From a virus: 41,483 bases of DNA. The notes under the pieces are model-generated. The model made no database searches. It was not told where the DNA came from and saw nothing but the letters and a program-made list of their open reading frames with translations. Below, one piece after another: positions 20,029 through 29,107 of the stretch (positions are counted from its first letter, which is position 1; each line of letters opens with the position of its first letter). The stretch is taken from IMG/VR virus record IMGVR_UViG_3300008261_000047, positions 1 to 41,483 of that record. One strand, given 5' to 3'. Made by a program: the position numbers and the translations under genes.

Positions 20029-21561
20029 ATGCACACCAATCCAGATTTATTATTAGGGACTCCGCATAACCCACCGGGATACGAATTGATTCGTAACATC
20101 TCCCGTGCTGCAAGGGCATATCACGACCTCTTTCCGTATCCTCAATACTCTCAGATGACGAGGGACTGGAAGATTGAGGATAGAGGCCCGTTTCCGCGCT
20201 GCTTACCGTTTGTTAATCACATTGTTGAAAAGGGGGTTCAGTTCCTCTTTGCCCGCCCGCTAACGTTTCGGTGCGAGACAAATTCTGGAACGGAAACGGT
20301 AACTGATACTTGGACAAACAACGACATGACCAGACGGTCGTTAGTCATTGGTCGAATTGGTGCGTTGTCCGGCGGGGTTGCGCTCAAATGGTGGTACGAC
20401 AAAGAAGAAGGCGGGGTCAAAATTGACGTTCTGGATCCTGCCGAGCAAACACGTTTTTATTGGGACTCTATGTATACCGACCGTCTACTGATGGTCAGAA
20501 CCCAAGTCCCCGTCTGGAACCACATCAAAGGCCATTACGAGTGGTGCAGAGAGGACTGGACGGATAAGACGCACGTTGTATACAAACCCGTTCCGGTAGC
20601 TCAAATTAGCGAACATCAGATTTCAGACCCGTATACAACAGCAAGAAAAGTTGACGGTTTTGAGCATTGGGAGATTGAGTACACCGAAAAGAATCCGTTC
20701 AAGATTATTCCGTTTTGGTACATCAAGAACCGGGAGGACGGCACTCAATACGGTCTTGGCGATCTTTGGCGGTTCTACAACATTGTTGATTTAATCAACT
20801 TCACCCGAGATCTGGAACACAAGTCAAACCAGCAAATCGTTAACCCAAACAAGGCGTTTATTGACCTTGCCGCTCCGGAGAACGAAGCCAATACGTCTGC
20901 CGGCCCCACCGAGGTTGATGTACTCGAAACCAAGGATGGCTCAAGCAATCAAGGTAAGATTTGGCAGTTTGAGCAAGACCCGGATTTCCGAATTTATCTC
21001 AATCGGTACGCCGAGGAGTTGATGAGTCAGCTTTACGACGCGACCGGTTGCGTAGATCTTGACTACGCCGACGTTACCAACAAAGGGTATATGACGGCGG
21101 CGGTCATGCACCAACTTTACGCTCCTCTTATTGACCGAACGGAAGAGAAACGCCAATGCTACGGTGAAGACGGGTTGTGCGTGTTCTTTGAGCGCATGGG
21201 TATAGGGATGCGAAACGCCGGGGTCGAAGGTTGGGACGAGGTCGAAGACGTTCAAGCCGTGTGGCCCGCTTACTTCTCGCTTGCCGAAGCAGAGTTGATG
21301 GAAGCCGCCGAGCGTCAAGTGTATCTTGTACAAAACAACCTTACCACCATTGACCGCGCAATCAGGTATGTTGCAGCTAAGGATTCTGTTATTGACGTTG
21401 ACGTATTGATAGAAGAAATCCAAAAAGAATTCGCTCTCAAGGCTATTGGGGCTAACGTAGCACAAATCATGGAAGTCGAAGAGAAAGAAGACGAAAAGCA
21501 AAAGAAGGAAGAAGGCTACGAAGGTTTTACCGAGATTCCTATTTTGCCAACAGAAGGATAA
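20029..21561 (+). CDS. Portal protein, 510 aa
   Basis: Length, position directly after terL, and features such as FVNHIVEKGVQFLFARP, GGVALKWWYDKEEGG, NPFKIIPFWYIKNRE, LINFTRDLEHKSNQQIVNPN and the acidic Lys/Glu C-terminal tail fit an SPP1-gp6-like portal. It forms the dodecameric channel through which DNA enters and leaves the capsid. The start ATG follows the TerL stop by one base. Confidence 0.85.
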   Translation: MHTNPDLLLGTPHNPPGYELIRNISRAARAYHDLFPYPQYSQMTRDWKIEDRGPFPRCLPFVNHIVEKGVQFLFARPLTFRCETNSGTETVTDTWTNNDMTRRSLVIGRIGALSGGVALKWWYDKEEGGVKIDVLDPAEQTRFYWDSMYTDRLLMVRTQVPVWNHIKGHYEWCREDWTDKTHVVYKPVPVAQISEHQISDPYTTARKVDGFEHWEIEYTEKNPFKIIPFWYIKNREDGTQYGLGDLWRFYNIVDLINFTRDLEHKSNQQIVNPNKAFIDLAAPENEANTSAGPTEVDVLETKDGSSNQGKIWQFEQDPDFRIYLNRYAEELMSQLYDATGCVDLDYADVTNKGYMTAAVMHQLYAPLIDRTEEKRQCYGEDGLCVFFERMGIGMRNAGVEGWDEVEDVQAVWPAYFSLAEAELMEAAERQVYLVQNNLTTIDRAIRYVAAKDSVIDVDVLIEEIQKEFALKAIGANVAQIMEVEEKEDEKQKKEEGYEGFTEIPILPTEG

Positions 21562-21580
21562 CAATTTGACCAAACGGTCA

Positions 21581-21600
21581 AGCCACCTCCTGCGGTGGCT
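21581..21600 (+). promoter_or_regulatory. Intergenic hairpin after the portal gene
   Basis: AGCCACC-TCCTGC-GGTGGCT is a perfect 7-bp stem with no T-run, standing just before the next gene. It may be an RNA-processing or stability element that adjusts the ratio of portal to downstream head proteins. Confidence 0.35.
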
Positions 21601-21617
21601 AAATGCAGAGAAAAATC

Positions 21618-22025
21618 ATGGCTAATAAAACAAAAGCACAAATCATTGAAGACGCTGAAAACGCGGCATTGCAAGTTGCGGAAGAAAAAGCATACGATTG
21701 GGTAGCAGCAAAACGAAGAGGATTCGTTTGCAACTACGATCCGATTACCAACACGTTTGACGGCCCCGAGGACGCACCTGTTTTCTACGGCCAACCGTAT
21801 GAGGGTAACCCGTATGAAGACCATCTTGTTTCAACTGAACTCGGTGGCGTTAAGGTGAAGTGGTTGGAATGGGACGAAGAAACCCATTGCAACGTATACC
21901 TTCGCGTTGTCGAAAAGAAAAAGGGAAAGAAGCAAGAAGCGGTTCTTGACAATGCACCGGGCGTCACTCCGGGGGTTACTCTTGTAGACCTTGCAAACGC
22001 GGAAGCAGAGGCCGACAATGAGTGA
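21618..22025 (+). CDS. Head-module protein of unknown role, 135 aa
   Basis: I prefer ATG 21618 (MANKTKAQIIEDAENAALQV); five in-frame codons upstream also begin with ATG at 21603. The N-terminus is a helix, the middle is Tyr/Pro-rich (VFYGQPYEGNPYEDHL), then a basic stretch EKKKGKKQE and an acidic end. Position between portal and scaffold suggests a small head or capsid-assembly protein. No family recognised. Confidence 0.6.
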   Translation: MANKTKAQIIEDAENAALQVAEEKAYDWVAAKRRGFVCNYDPITNTFDGPEDAPVFYGQPYEGNPYEDHLVSTELGGVKVKWLEWDEETHCNVYLRVVEKKKGKKQEAVLDNAPGVTPGVTLVDLANAEAEADNE

Positions 22026-22620
22026 GATTGAAGAATCACTTCCAATCAAAGAGATTCGGGATCACGCTAAAAACCTAGAAGCGCAACTCAAGGAGGCCCA
22101 AGCGCAAGCCCAAGCGTTCCAAGCGCAAGCCCAAGCAGAAGCAGATAAAGCAACTGCATTGGAGCGCGAGAAGATGAGCGAGATCGAAAGACTTCGCGCC
22201 GAGCGGGAAGACGCACTCAAGAAAGTTCAGGAGCTTACTCCTTTGCAAGCGGAGACGGAAAAGTACCGTCAGCACTTGCAGAACCAGTATACAAACGAAC
22301 TAGCAAGCGTTCCCGAGGAGCATAGAGGACGATTGGAGCGATTGAGTTCGTCCGGTCAGACTTATGCCGAACGGTTGTCGCTTTTGCAAGATGCCAAAGC
22401 ACTTTTGCCAACAACACCTGTTGAAGTCAATCGTGCTGGAACTCCAACGGGTGGAATGGCTCCCGGCGTTATTCAAACGCCATACGAGCCGCCAAAAGTC
22501 CCTGCACCTTCGGAGTGGGGCAAAATTGGGTGGGGAGATGTTATTCGGGAATCGTTACCGGGTACTACATCCGTCACTCCAGTAGGGGGAACTCCAATGT
22601 CTGGAGTTCAGCCGAAATAA
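22018..22620 (+). CDS. Scaffolding protein, 200 aa
   Basis: ATG 22018 overlaps the previous stop by 8 bp. Residues about 10-90 are a strong coiled coil with an AQ-rich repeat (EAQAQAQAFQAQAQAEADKA), followed by a helical part and a Gly/Pro/Thr-rich C-terminus. A long helical, low-complexity protein directly before the capsid gene is the usual form of a phage scaffold. It would guide capsid assembly and leave before DNA packaging. Confidence 0.75.
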   Translation: MSEIEESLPIKEIRDHAKNLEAQLKEAQAQAQAFQAQAQAEADKATALEREKMSEIERLRAEREDALKKVQELTPLQAETEKYRQHLQNQYTNELASVPEEHRGRLERLSSSGQTYAERLSLLQDAKALLPTTPVEVNRAGTPTGGMAPGVIQTPYEPPKVPAPSEWGKIGWGDVIRESLPGTTSVTPVGGTPMSGVQPK

Positions 22621-22704
22621 AATGTCTTAGGACAGACTCGTCATCCCCGCTCCCACGGCGGGTCAACTTGCGTGGAGACGACTTAATGGAGAAACAATAA
22701 AACT

Positions 22705-23721
22705 ATGCCTACAGGTATTTCCTCAGCATCACTAACACTCCAGCAGTATGCGTTTCAGAGCAATGAGCCTCTGATTCAAAAAATCGTCTACTCGCTGCTT
22801 GACGTGTCTAGTGTTCTTAATGACATCCCTTTCGCTACGAAAGGCACGCTCAAAGCTAATGGCGCACGGATCGTTGGTGGCCTTCCAGCAGCTAACTGGA
22901 GAAAGCTCAACGCTGACTCCGTAGTAGCAAGCGGAACCGCCGCTCCGTTCCAAGAGCAAGCGTACATCTTGTCAAACCTCATTGACATTGACCGATTGAT
23001 TCTCATGGATCAAAACGCGGTGGGCAACCCTGCTTCGGTTCAATCGGATATGATGCTTCGGTCGTGGTCTTACGATATGACCGACAAGTTCTTCAACAAC
23101 AACCACGTTACAGGTAATGCTGATGCGTGGGTGGGTATCCGGCAACGACTGGACGATACAACCACTTGGGGAACCAACTCGGCTTGTAAGATTAACGGTA
23201 GTGGCGTTGACGTTTCTAACGCTGGTCTTTCGACTGCTAACGCAAACACTCTTATTCGACTTACCGACCAAATGTTGGACGAAATGGGCAACCCTGACGG
23301 TGACCAAGTAGTCATTTACATGAACCGGGATCTCCGAAGACGATTTGCGGCCGCCGTCCGGCAACTCGGTGCTGGTGGTGGTTTTGACATGACTCAAGAC
23401 GCCTTCGGCCGACGAGTGATGACCTACCGAAATGCGGTGGTACGAAGCGTTGGTGTGAAAGCTGACCAAACAACTGAAATTATCACTTCGACCGAAACAG
23501 CGGCAGGAGCAAACGGTGCAAGCACCTTCACTTCCATGTACGCGGTTAACTACGGCGAAGATAAGTTCAGCGGATGGCAGATGACTCCTCTGCAAGCAAT
23601 CAATATCGGATTGCGACCAGACGCACCTTCCATGTACCGAATCTTCCTTGAGTGGCCGACCGGTTTGTACCAAGCGTACACCCGTTCGATTGCTCGCGTC
23701 TACAACATTAAGGTGAGCTAA
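22705..23721 (+). CDS. Major capsid protein, 338 aa
   Basis: The gene follows the scaffold and has the length and composition of an HK97-fold capsid protein. Visible segments: an N-terminal helical arm (SASLTLQQYAFQSNEPLIQK), the region LNDIPFATKGTLKANGARIVG, a central DQVVIYMNRDLRRRFAAAVR and a C-terminal VYNIKVS strand. Family assignment is by context and pattern; it carries no obvious N-terminal protease-cleaved delta domain. The 84-bp gap before it holds a small GC-rich hairpin near 22646-22662. Confidence 0.8.
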   Translation: MPTGISSASLTLQQYAFQSNEPLIQKIVYSLLDVSSVLNDIPFATKGTLKANGARIVGGLPAANWRKLNADSVVASGTAAPFQEQAYILSNLIDIDRLILMDQNAVGNPASVQSDMMLRSWSYDMTDKFFNNNHVTGNADAWVGIRQRLDDTTTWGTNSACKINGSGVDVSNAGLSTANANTLIRLTDQMLDEMGNPDGDQVVIYMNRDLRRRFAAAVRQLGAGGGFDMTQDAFGRRVMTYRNAVVRSVGVKADQTTEIITSTETAAGANGASTFTSMYAVNYGEDKFSGWQMTPLQAINIGLRPDAPSMYRIFLEWPTGLYQAYTRSIARVYNIKVS

Positions 23722-23722
23722 A

Positions 23723-24109
23723 ATGGCAGCAGATGGACTCTTAACTCTACAAACAGTAACAACTGTTACTGCAACGACAACTGGTACGGCAGTTACCGTT
23801 CCTTTCGGCATTGGCCCCAAGCCTTTGTTCGCACGGGTAATTTACTCGGCTGCAACAAACGCTTCTGGTGCAAACGCCGTAAACTTCCGGGTTGAAATGG
23901 CAGCAGATGGAACGAACTACACTTCGATGACAACTGCTCCTGACATTAACCTTACAACCACCGCTCAGGCAAACGTAATCTACATTCCGATTGTCTTCCC
24001 GATTGGTGCGGTAACAACTGCTAAGGTTCGGTTGAACGCAAGCTTCTCCGGAGCTGGTACAACCCCTACTATCACTTACTTCGCTGACGTAGTCGGCGCA
24101 CGACCATAA
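23723..24109 (+). CDS. Capsid decoration-like protein, 128 aa
   Basis: An all-beta protein very rich in Thr, Ala and Val (TVTTVTATTTGTAVTVPFGI), with a MAADG sequence near the start repeated inside (EMAADGTNYTS). It directly follows the capsid gene by one base. Small Thr-rich beta proteins in this slot usually decorate or stabilise the capsid surface. The name is inferred from position and composition. Confidence 0.6.
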   Translation: MAADGLLTLQTVTTVTATTTGTAVTVPFGIGPKPLFARVIYSAATNASGANAVNFRVEMAADGTNYTSMTTAPDINLTTTAQANVIYIPIVFPIGAVTTAKVRLNASFSGAGTTPTITYFADVVGARP

Positions 24110-24119
24110 CGTTTGAATC

Positions 24120-24800
24120 ATGCCCGTATCTTATGCTAATTGGCCCACCACGACAGAAGTGTCTAGCTACATTACTGCTAGTGGGCTAACGCTAAACGCG
24201 GGCATTACCACGGACATGATCCAAAACGCGATTGATGCGGCGGTTGAAGAACTTAGCCGCCGCACCGGTCGAACCTTAAAGCCTGTAACGGAAACTCGGT
24301 ATTTTGACGGTTCCGGAACGGGTCTGCTAGACGTTGAAGAATACGTTGACGTCACGGCAATCCAATTTTTCTCCGTTCCTGCGCTTGGCGTTGTTACGCT
24401 GACTCAATGGCATGAAGTGGAGCGCAAACCGTATCCTAAAACTCAAATTCAAATTCTACAAGGCCCGCCCAACGTGCCTTACGGTTACTACTCGTTCTTT
24501 CCTCAGGGAAGATCCAATATTGGCGTCACCGCTACTTGGGGCTACGCAAGCACGATCCCGGCGATTGCATGGACGGCGGTTCGGGCAAGAGCGGCTGGAA
24601 CGGTAATTAACTCCGCGAGAGCCAATTCTTATCTTGGGGGGACTGTTAAAACTATTCGGGATGAAGACCAAGACATTACGTTCATGGATGCCTTGCCGTC
24701 CAAGACTCTTGGGTGGGACGATCTATTTGAAACTGCTGCTCGGCAACTTAAACGACCGCTTCGCGATTTTATGCGAAGGAATAAGCCTCCGTTAATCTAA
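24120..24800 (+). CDS. Head-tail connector (adaptor) protein, 226 aa
   Basis: Starts MPVSYANWPTTTEVSSYITA; an N-terminal helical bundle (MIQNAIDAAVEELSRRTGRT) precedes a beta part with VTATWGYASTIPAIAW, a pattern typical of gp6/gp15-type connectors, where A-W-G-Y and helical packing follow. It would bind under the portal. Stop overlaps the next ATG by one base. Confidence 0.65.
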   Translation: MPVSYANWPTTTEVSSYITASGLTLNAGITTDMIQNAIDAAVEELSRRTGRTLKPVTETRYFDGSGTGLLDVEEYVDVTAIQFFSVPALGVVTLTQWHEVERKPYPKTQIQILQGPPNVPYGYYSFFPQGRSNIGVTATWGYASTIPAIAWTAVRARAAGTVINSARANSYLGGTVKTIRDEDQDITFMDALPSKTLGWDDLFETAARQLKRPLRDFMRRNKPPLI

Positions 24801-25195
24801 TGCCTACTATTCACTCCAAGGTTTTTGATAAGTACACAATGGACGTTTACCGGTATCTTGATACCGACAGAGACGCTAATGGTGACTACAAGCATTGCAC
24901 CCAAGTGTATTCAGGCGTTCCGTGCAACCGTCACTTTACCAACAACTATGACAATGAAATGGGCGTTGGTAACTACAAAAAGAATAACATTAGAACGTCG
25001 GACAAGGTAACGTTTGACAACAATTACGACATTGAGCCGGAAGATTACATTTACTTTGCTGACCTTAATTCTTGGTATCGGGTGATGGGTGAGTCAAAAA
25101 GAAGAGACTTGCTTGGCAGGTCAAAGGTTTATCTCAATCTTGCTCCTACTCCCGGAACTTTTGTTGCTGCTCCTCCTCCCGGGGGTACTCCTTAA
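24800..25195 (+). CDS. Head-closure (stopper) protein, 131 aa
   Basis: A beta-rich protein (TMDVYRYLDTDRDANGDYKH, later YFADLNSWYRVMGES) with a Pro/Gly tail. Size, position between adaptor and tail-completion genes, and the barrel-like pattern fit an SPP1-gp16-type stopper. One-base overlaps on both sides. Confidence 0.55.
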   Translation: MPTIHSKVFDKYTMDVYRYLDTDRDANGDYKHCTQVYSGVPCNRHFTNNYDNEMGVGNYKKNNIRTSDKVTFDNNYDIEPEDYIYFADLNSWYRVMGESKRRDLLGRSKVYLNLAPTPGTFVAAPPPGGTP

Positions 25196-25701
25196 TGAGT
25201 TACTTTGAGGACGCAATCCTTGAGATTAAGACTATTGTCAAGTCTACTTGGAGCATGAACGATTCGCAAGTGTTTACCACGCTTCAAGCGTTGGAGCGCA
25301 ACATTGTTAGCGCAACCGCAAACGGAACGCTTCTATTGCCGATTGCGGTCATAGAATACGGCGACCAGATGAACGCTAGTTATTCGATTGACCGTCAGTC
25401 TTACTATTTGCCTATTGTCATCTCCAGAGTTGACAAGCAAACAAACGCGCTAAACGTTGGCGGTACTACAGGGGTTTCTCAAACAACGTTGTCAAACGAC
25501 GCCGCCGCGCTCCAAGTAGCAATTCGGAACAAAGCAATATCGGCAACGCCTTTTGCTAATTTTATGCTGGAAGATGACGGCGAGATAAATTCTGGTGCTT
25601 CCAACGGCGTCAACTCCGTCTTAAAGTTGGAATCAAAAACTCCTTTGCTTGGAGTTCAACTTTCGTACAACCCGGGGCTTCACGTTACCCCGTTTGGATA
25701 A
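25195..25701 (+). CDS. Tail-terminator-like protein, 168 aa
   Basis: Alpha/beta pattern: N-terminal helix (FEDAILEIKTIVKSTWSMND), central YYLPIVISRV strand and C-terminal VQLSYN strand. In many siphoviruses this slot encodes the tail terminator or head-tail joining protein that caps the tube. The fold is not proven. Confidence 0.5.
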   Translation: MSYFEDAILEIKTIVKSTWSMNDSQVFTTLQALERNIVSATANGTLLLPIAVIEYGDQMNASYSIDRQSYYLPIVISRVDKQTNALNVGGTTGVSQTTLSNDAAALQVAIRNKAISATPFANFMLEDDGEINSGASNGVNSVLKLESKTPLLGVQLSYNPGLHVTPFG

Positions 25702-26240
25702 TGGCTAACTTAAAAGACTTAAGACGGGATATGCTTCGCACTAAGGCTAAAATTGCCCAACAGACAAACATAGCTTTGGATCAGACCGCAAAAAAGGCTA
25801 TCTCAATGGCAAAGTTAAAATCCAGCGGGACTTATAGCTACGAAGACCTCGCCGAGATGGGTCATCCTTACGCGGAAAGACATTCGTTTACTACAAAAGT
25901 TGAATACTTTGGAAAGTCAAAAAGGGTGACGTTTGATAAGATCCCACCCAAGTCATCTGGTTACCCTTATGGCGACCGAAGGGTTATCAATAAGCAGAGC
26001 GGAGAGTTTTACAATTCTTGGTATCAGTATGAATCTGGAATGACTCCAATGGGAATCAGGCTAATTGGGATTCATAATACTGCTTGGTATGCAACTTTGC
26101 TTGAACACGGGATTGCGGGCCTGACCGTTTCCCGGGAAATAGATCAGCATATTATCAAGCGAATCGAAGAAGTTTTGCCTAATCTTGTCAAAAAGGCATT
26201 AGACAAATCTATGCAGATTATTGCATCCAAATGGAAATAA
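25701..26240 (+). CDS. HK97-gp10-like neck protein, 179 aa
   Basis: Basic protein with an N-terminal helix (LKDLRRDMLRTKAKIAQQTN), SGTYSYEDLAEMGHPYAERH, and a C-terminal helical part ending KSMQIIASKWK. The WYATLLEHGIAG segment is the common G-G/E-H-G type turn of the gp10 family. It likely helps join head and tail. Confidence 0.6.
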   Translation: MANLKDLRRDMLRTKAKIAQQTNIALDQTAKKAISMAKLKSSGTYSYEDLAEMGHPYAERHSFTTKVEYFGKSKRVTFDKIPPKSSGYPYGDRRVINKQSGEFYNSWYQYESGMTPMGIRLIGIHNTAWYATLLEHGIAGLTVSREIDQHIIKRIEEVLPNLVKKALDKSMQIIASKWK

Positions 26241-26241
26241 A

Positions 26242-26403
26242 ATGAAAATCAAGGAAATTCAAACAGACATTATCGGGGGTTCTTTGCGAAAAGTGACCTT
26301 GGAGCGTGTCATTGAAATCGGAAAACAAGAACCGGTTCCTGCTGGTGCGGTCAAAGTGCCAGACGATACCGAAGTCTACGACTGGAAAGAGGTAACTAAA
26401 TAA
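26242..26403 (+). CDS. Small protein before tail tube gene, 53 aa
   Basis: ATG 26242 one base after the previous stop. The product starts MKIKEIQTDIIGGSLRKVTL and ends VYDWKEVTK; it is a small beta protein. Its TAA overlaps the next ATG. Seen in the tail-module slot, role unknown. Confidence 0.55.
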   Translation: MKIKEIQTDIIGGSLRKVTLERVIEIGKQEPVPAGAVKVPDDTEVYDWKEVTK

Positions 26404-26918
26404 TGGCAACAAGAATGTTTATTAAAGGCCGACTGATTACAAAGGCCACTATTTGCGGAGGTACTAGAGCCTCTACCGGGATTATTACTTATCCTGCTGA
26501 CCCCACAACACCCGTAGCGGGAAGCGTTTATTCGCTTACCGGGAAACTTGCTGGAGTTTCATTTACAGCGGCAACCGTCCGTGCAACAATCAATTCGATT
26601 GACGATTTGGTTGTGCATGAAGAAATTCTTATGGACGGAGCAACTTGTCAAATTCAAGAAATTATGACAATGAAAGACGACACGGGAACTGGCCTTGGCG
26701 TAATTGCTCTTCAAGCTATTTACAATAGTTTTGATTTTGTGCTTGTTTACCTTTTGGTTGGAAGCGGAACAAATAAAAGAGAATACGTTTTTAGAGGAAC
26801 TAGAGGTGATTTAGGAACTGGTGTTTCATCTGCTGGTGAAAACATTGCAACGCTAACGCTTCAGTCCATCAATGACGCAACTTATGGATCTTCATTGAAG
26901 TTTGATACTTTAACTTAA
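26403..26918 (+). CDS. Major tail tube protein-like, 171 aa
   Basis: All-beta, rich in Thr, Gly and Ile, starting MATRMFIKGRLITKATICGG. It precedes the frameshifted tail chaperone and the tape measure, the usual place of the tube protein. Length is near that of small tube proteins. Assignment mainly by position. Confidence 0.6.
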   Translation: MATRMFIKGRLITKATICGGTRASTGIITYPADPTTPVAGSVYSLTGKLAGVSFTAATVRATINSIDDLVVHEEILMDGATCQIQEIMTMKDDTGTGLGVIALQAIYNSFDFVLVYLLVGSGTNKREYVFRGTRGDLGTGVSSAGENIATLTLQSINDATYGSSLKFDTLT

Positions 26919-26936
26919 TGATGGCATAATAGGTTA

Positions 26937-27347
26937 ATGGCAAAGATCAACTTCATTACTTTGGCAAAATCGGGAGAACCTAAACAGTTCTCCCAAGAAT
27001 TGTCTAACGGGCAACGGTTAGAACTTACGCTCCGAAAGCCAAACGATACCGACTTAGATGCTACGTCTACAAGAGCCGACGATCTTGAATCAAGGTACAT
27101 CACCGGCGGCTGGAGACGCGCTGATGGTATTTGGTCGGAGATTCCAGACGCTTACCCGCAATCCGGAAATGTAATTGTCACCCCTTCAAGAATTTTGTTT
27201 TTCAAGTGTTGCTTACTTGAACTTATTCAATGCCAAGAAGAAAAGTACACATGGGACGAATTGGCAACGCTTGCAGCGGTAGACGGCAATACTTTTGGAG
27301 CGTTGAATGAATTGATGAATTCTTTCTACGCTGAATCGGGGGAGTAG
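26937..27347 (+). CDS. Tail assembly chaperone, G form, 136 aa
   Basis: Starts MAKINFITLAKSGEPKQFSQ and ends SFYAESGE. It lies between tail tube and tape measure, the slot of lambda gpG. Near its end the reading TCG GGG GAG TAG contains five G in a row, and the -1 frame is open from there through 27625. So this is the short product of a G/GT pair. It should coat the tape measure during tail assembly. Confidence 0.75.
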   Translation: MAKINFITLAKSGEPKQFSQELSNGQRLELTLRKPNDTDLDATSTRADDLESRYITGGWRRADGIWSEIPDAYPQSGNVIVTPSRILFFKCCLLELIQCQEEKYTWDELATLAAVDGNTFGALNELMNSFYAESGE

Positions 27348-27625
27348 CCAGCCCCTTAGGTAAAGCGGCGTTAGTTGTTGTTCGGGATCAAGGGTTTCAC
27401 CCGTATCCGTTTGTTCAGTCTCTTAACCACTTTGCTTACATGGGGGCCATAATGAAACAGATTGCCGAAAAACTAGGAGTCAAAGACTTACCTAACGAAC
27501 CCCCGGAAAACACTTCCGACTGGATAAAAGAGTTGGCGTATTTAACTCCAAGCGAAATAGACGAGATGGATCGTCTTGAAATGATGGAAGCCGAGAGCTT
27601 CTTTGGTGCATTAAGAAATGAGTGA
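27338..27625 (+). CDS. Tail assembly chaperone T domain, made by -1 frameshift
   Basis: This frame is open from 27335 and reads GGVASPLGKAALVVVRDQGF, then the helical end ELAYLTPSEIDEMDRLEMME. A -1 slip on the GGGGG run (27338-27342) joins it to the 136-residue upstream protein as a 229-residue GT-type fusion. Only a late in-frame ATG (27440) is present, with no ribosome site, so independent start is unlikely. Its end overlaps the tape measure start (ATGA-type), as in other phages. The slip is inferred from layout. Confidence 0.7.
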   Translation, partial: GGVASPLGKAALVVVRDQGFHPYPFVQSLNHFAYMGAIMKQIAEKLGVKDLPNEPPENTSDWIKELAYLTPSEIDEMDRLEMMEAESFFGALRNE

Positions 27626-29105
27626 AGGCTACAAGATTCCTATAGATTTGTCCGATATGGACAAACTCATCAAGAAATTTGATGATGCAGCTAAAGCAGT
27701 AGATAGGCTTCAAGAAAAAGTTGACAAACTCAACGGTTCTAAGATACGACCCGATATGTCTTTCCCCGGCGGTGGTGGCGGCCGAGGTGGTGATGGAGGT
27801 GGCGGCGGTCGTGGCGGCGGTGGCGGAGGCGGTGGTGGCCGAGGTGGTGGTGGCGGCGGCGGCGGTCGAAGTGGCGGCGGTGGTGGCGGCGGCGGGTACG
27901 TTCCAAAATACGGAATACCGCAACATGGTCACTCACCAAACATACCTGACCACCGGCGGCCACAACCACCTCCGGGATATGATCCAAGTGGAGGAGGCGG
28001 TGGCGGTGGCGGCGGCCGTGGTGGTGGCAGAACCCCGTCTAAGCCTCCAAGAAGTCCGGACGACATTGACGCGGAACGAAGAGAAAAGGAACGGGACAAA
28101 CTGTATCGGATTATTACCCGAGGCGCGGTTAGCCTTGCTCAAGGTGCAATGCAAGCGGGTGGAGTTCCTGCGGCGGTAAGAACAGCGGCAAACGCTTTCT
28201 TGTTTGGTGCGGCGGCTATTTCGGTTCCTGCGGCTCTTGGAGCGGCGGGGGCAGCGGGATTAGTTGCAACGGCGGCAATGGGTAGATCCATTGGAGCAGA
28301 ACGCCGGGAGGCTATGTATGCTACCGGTTCAACTGCTGCTCAAGCTGGAGGCCTAGTAGCTATGGGGAACAACGCGGCTGGGCAAGCGGCGGGGTTTGGG
28401 GACGTTCTTAGGAGCGGCACTTTTTCTGGTGCTTACTTTAGAAACCGTGGGTTGATTGATTACGGTTCTCTTACCGTCAACAAAGCTGATAATTTTATCA
28501 ATGCGATTGATATTATCAGGAGAGAAAAGAATAGAGATCTAAAATCCATCATCATAAGAGAATCAGGTTTGTCGAATCAATCCGCTTACGTTGACGCAAG
28601 CGAAAGAATGTTTAACGATTTTGCAAGGGAAACAAAAGGAAGTATCGTTGGCGAAAAAGCATTGAAAGCAGGTCAGCGAGGCATTTCAGATTTTGAAGTA
28701 GCGTTAGACATTCAAAAGAAACAGTTTGGCGACCTTGCTACAGTAACAGCGGGTCTTCCGCTTGGCGCGGCGGCCGGAATAGTACAAGATCTTACTTCTC
28801 TTGTTTACGGGATGAATAAAGAAAATCTTGCAAGAACTGTATCTGGAGCGACCGGGATGTCCGCATGGGGGTTCACTAAAAGGATGTATGACCTTTTTAC
28901 CAACCAAGAAAACGCCGAGCAAAAACAAACAAGAAGAGACAACAACAGAAACATGGATCCGTTAAACGAACGAACCCCAAGGAATGAAATTTCTGGCGGT
29001 GGTACTCGGGTTCAAAGTTCTGCTAATATAAGTCAAGCCATGAGCGCGTCTAATGCCTACGGGTTGGAACAAGCCATGCGCATAGGAGCCTTTCCGGTCT
29101 ATTAA
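27618..29105 (+). CDS. Tape measure protein with polyglycine region, 495 aa
   Basis: Begins with a helical, charged segment (DMDKLIKKFDDAAKAVDRLQ). Residues 51-93 and 125-137 are almost pure glycine with scattered Arg/Ser. Then come a hydrophobic Ala-rich stretch (about 200-230) and long helices. A long helical/hydrophobic protein after the G/T pair is the tape measure. At 495 residues it predicts a short tail (roughly 70-75 nm if the common 1.5 angstrom per residue holds). The glycine tracts come from GGC/GGT repeats and probably vary in length between relatives. Confidence 0.75.
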   Translation: MSEGYKIPIDLSDMDKLIKKFDDAAKAVDRLQEKVDKLNGSKIRPDMSFPGGGGGRGGDGGGGGRGGGGGGGGGRGGGGGGGGRSGGGGGGGGYVPKYGIPQHGHSPNIPDHRRPQPPPGYDPSGGGGGGGGGRGGGRTPSKPPRSPDDIDAERREKERDKLYRIITRGAVSLAQGAMQAGGVPAAVRTAANAFLFGAAAISVPAALGAAGAAGLVATAAMGRSIGAERREAMYATGSTAAQAGGLVAMGNNAAGQAAGFGDVLRSGTFSGAYFRNRGLIDYGSLTVNKADNFINAIDIIRREKNRDLKSIIIRESGLSNQSAYVDASERMFNDFARETKGSIVGEKALKAGQRGISDFEVALDIQKKQFGDLATVTAGLPLGAAAGIVQDLTSLVYGMNKENLARTVSGATGMSAWGFTKRMYDLFTNQENAEQKQTRRDNNRNMDPLNERTPRNEISGGGTRVQSSANISQAMSASNAYGLEQAMRIGAFPVY

Positions 29106-29107
29106 CC

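Noticed and set aside
27721-28179. Alternative 152-codon frame in the tape measure gene
   Set aside because: It is an Ala/Val-rich shadow of the GGC/GGT repeats in another frame, without a ribosome site.
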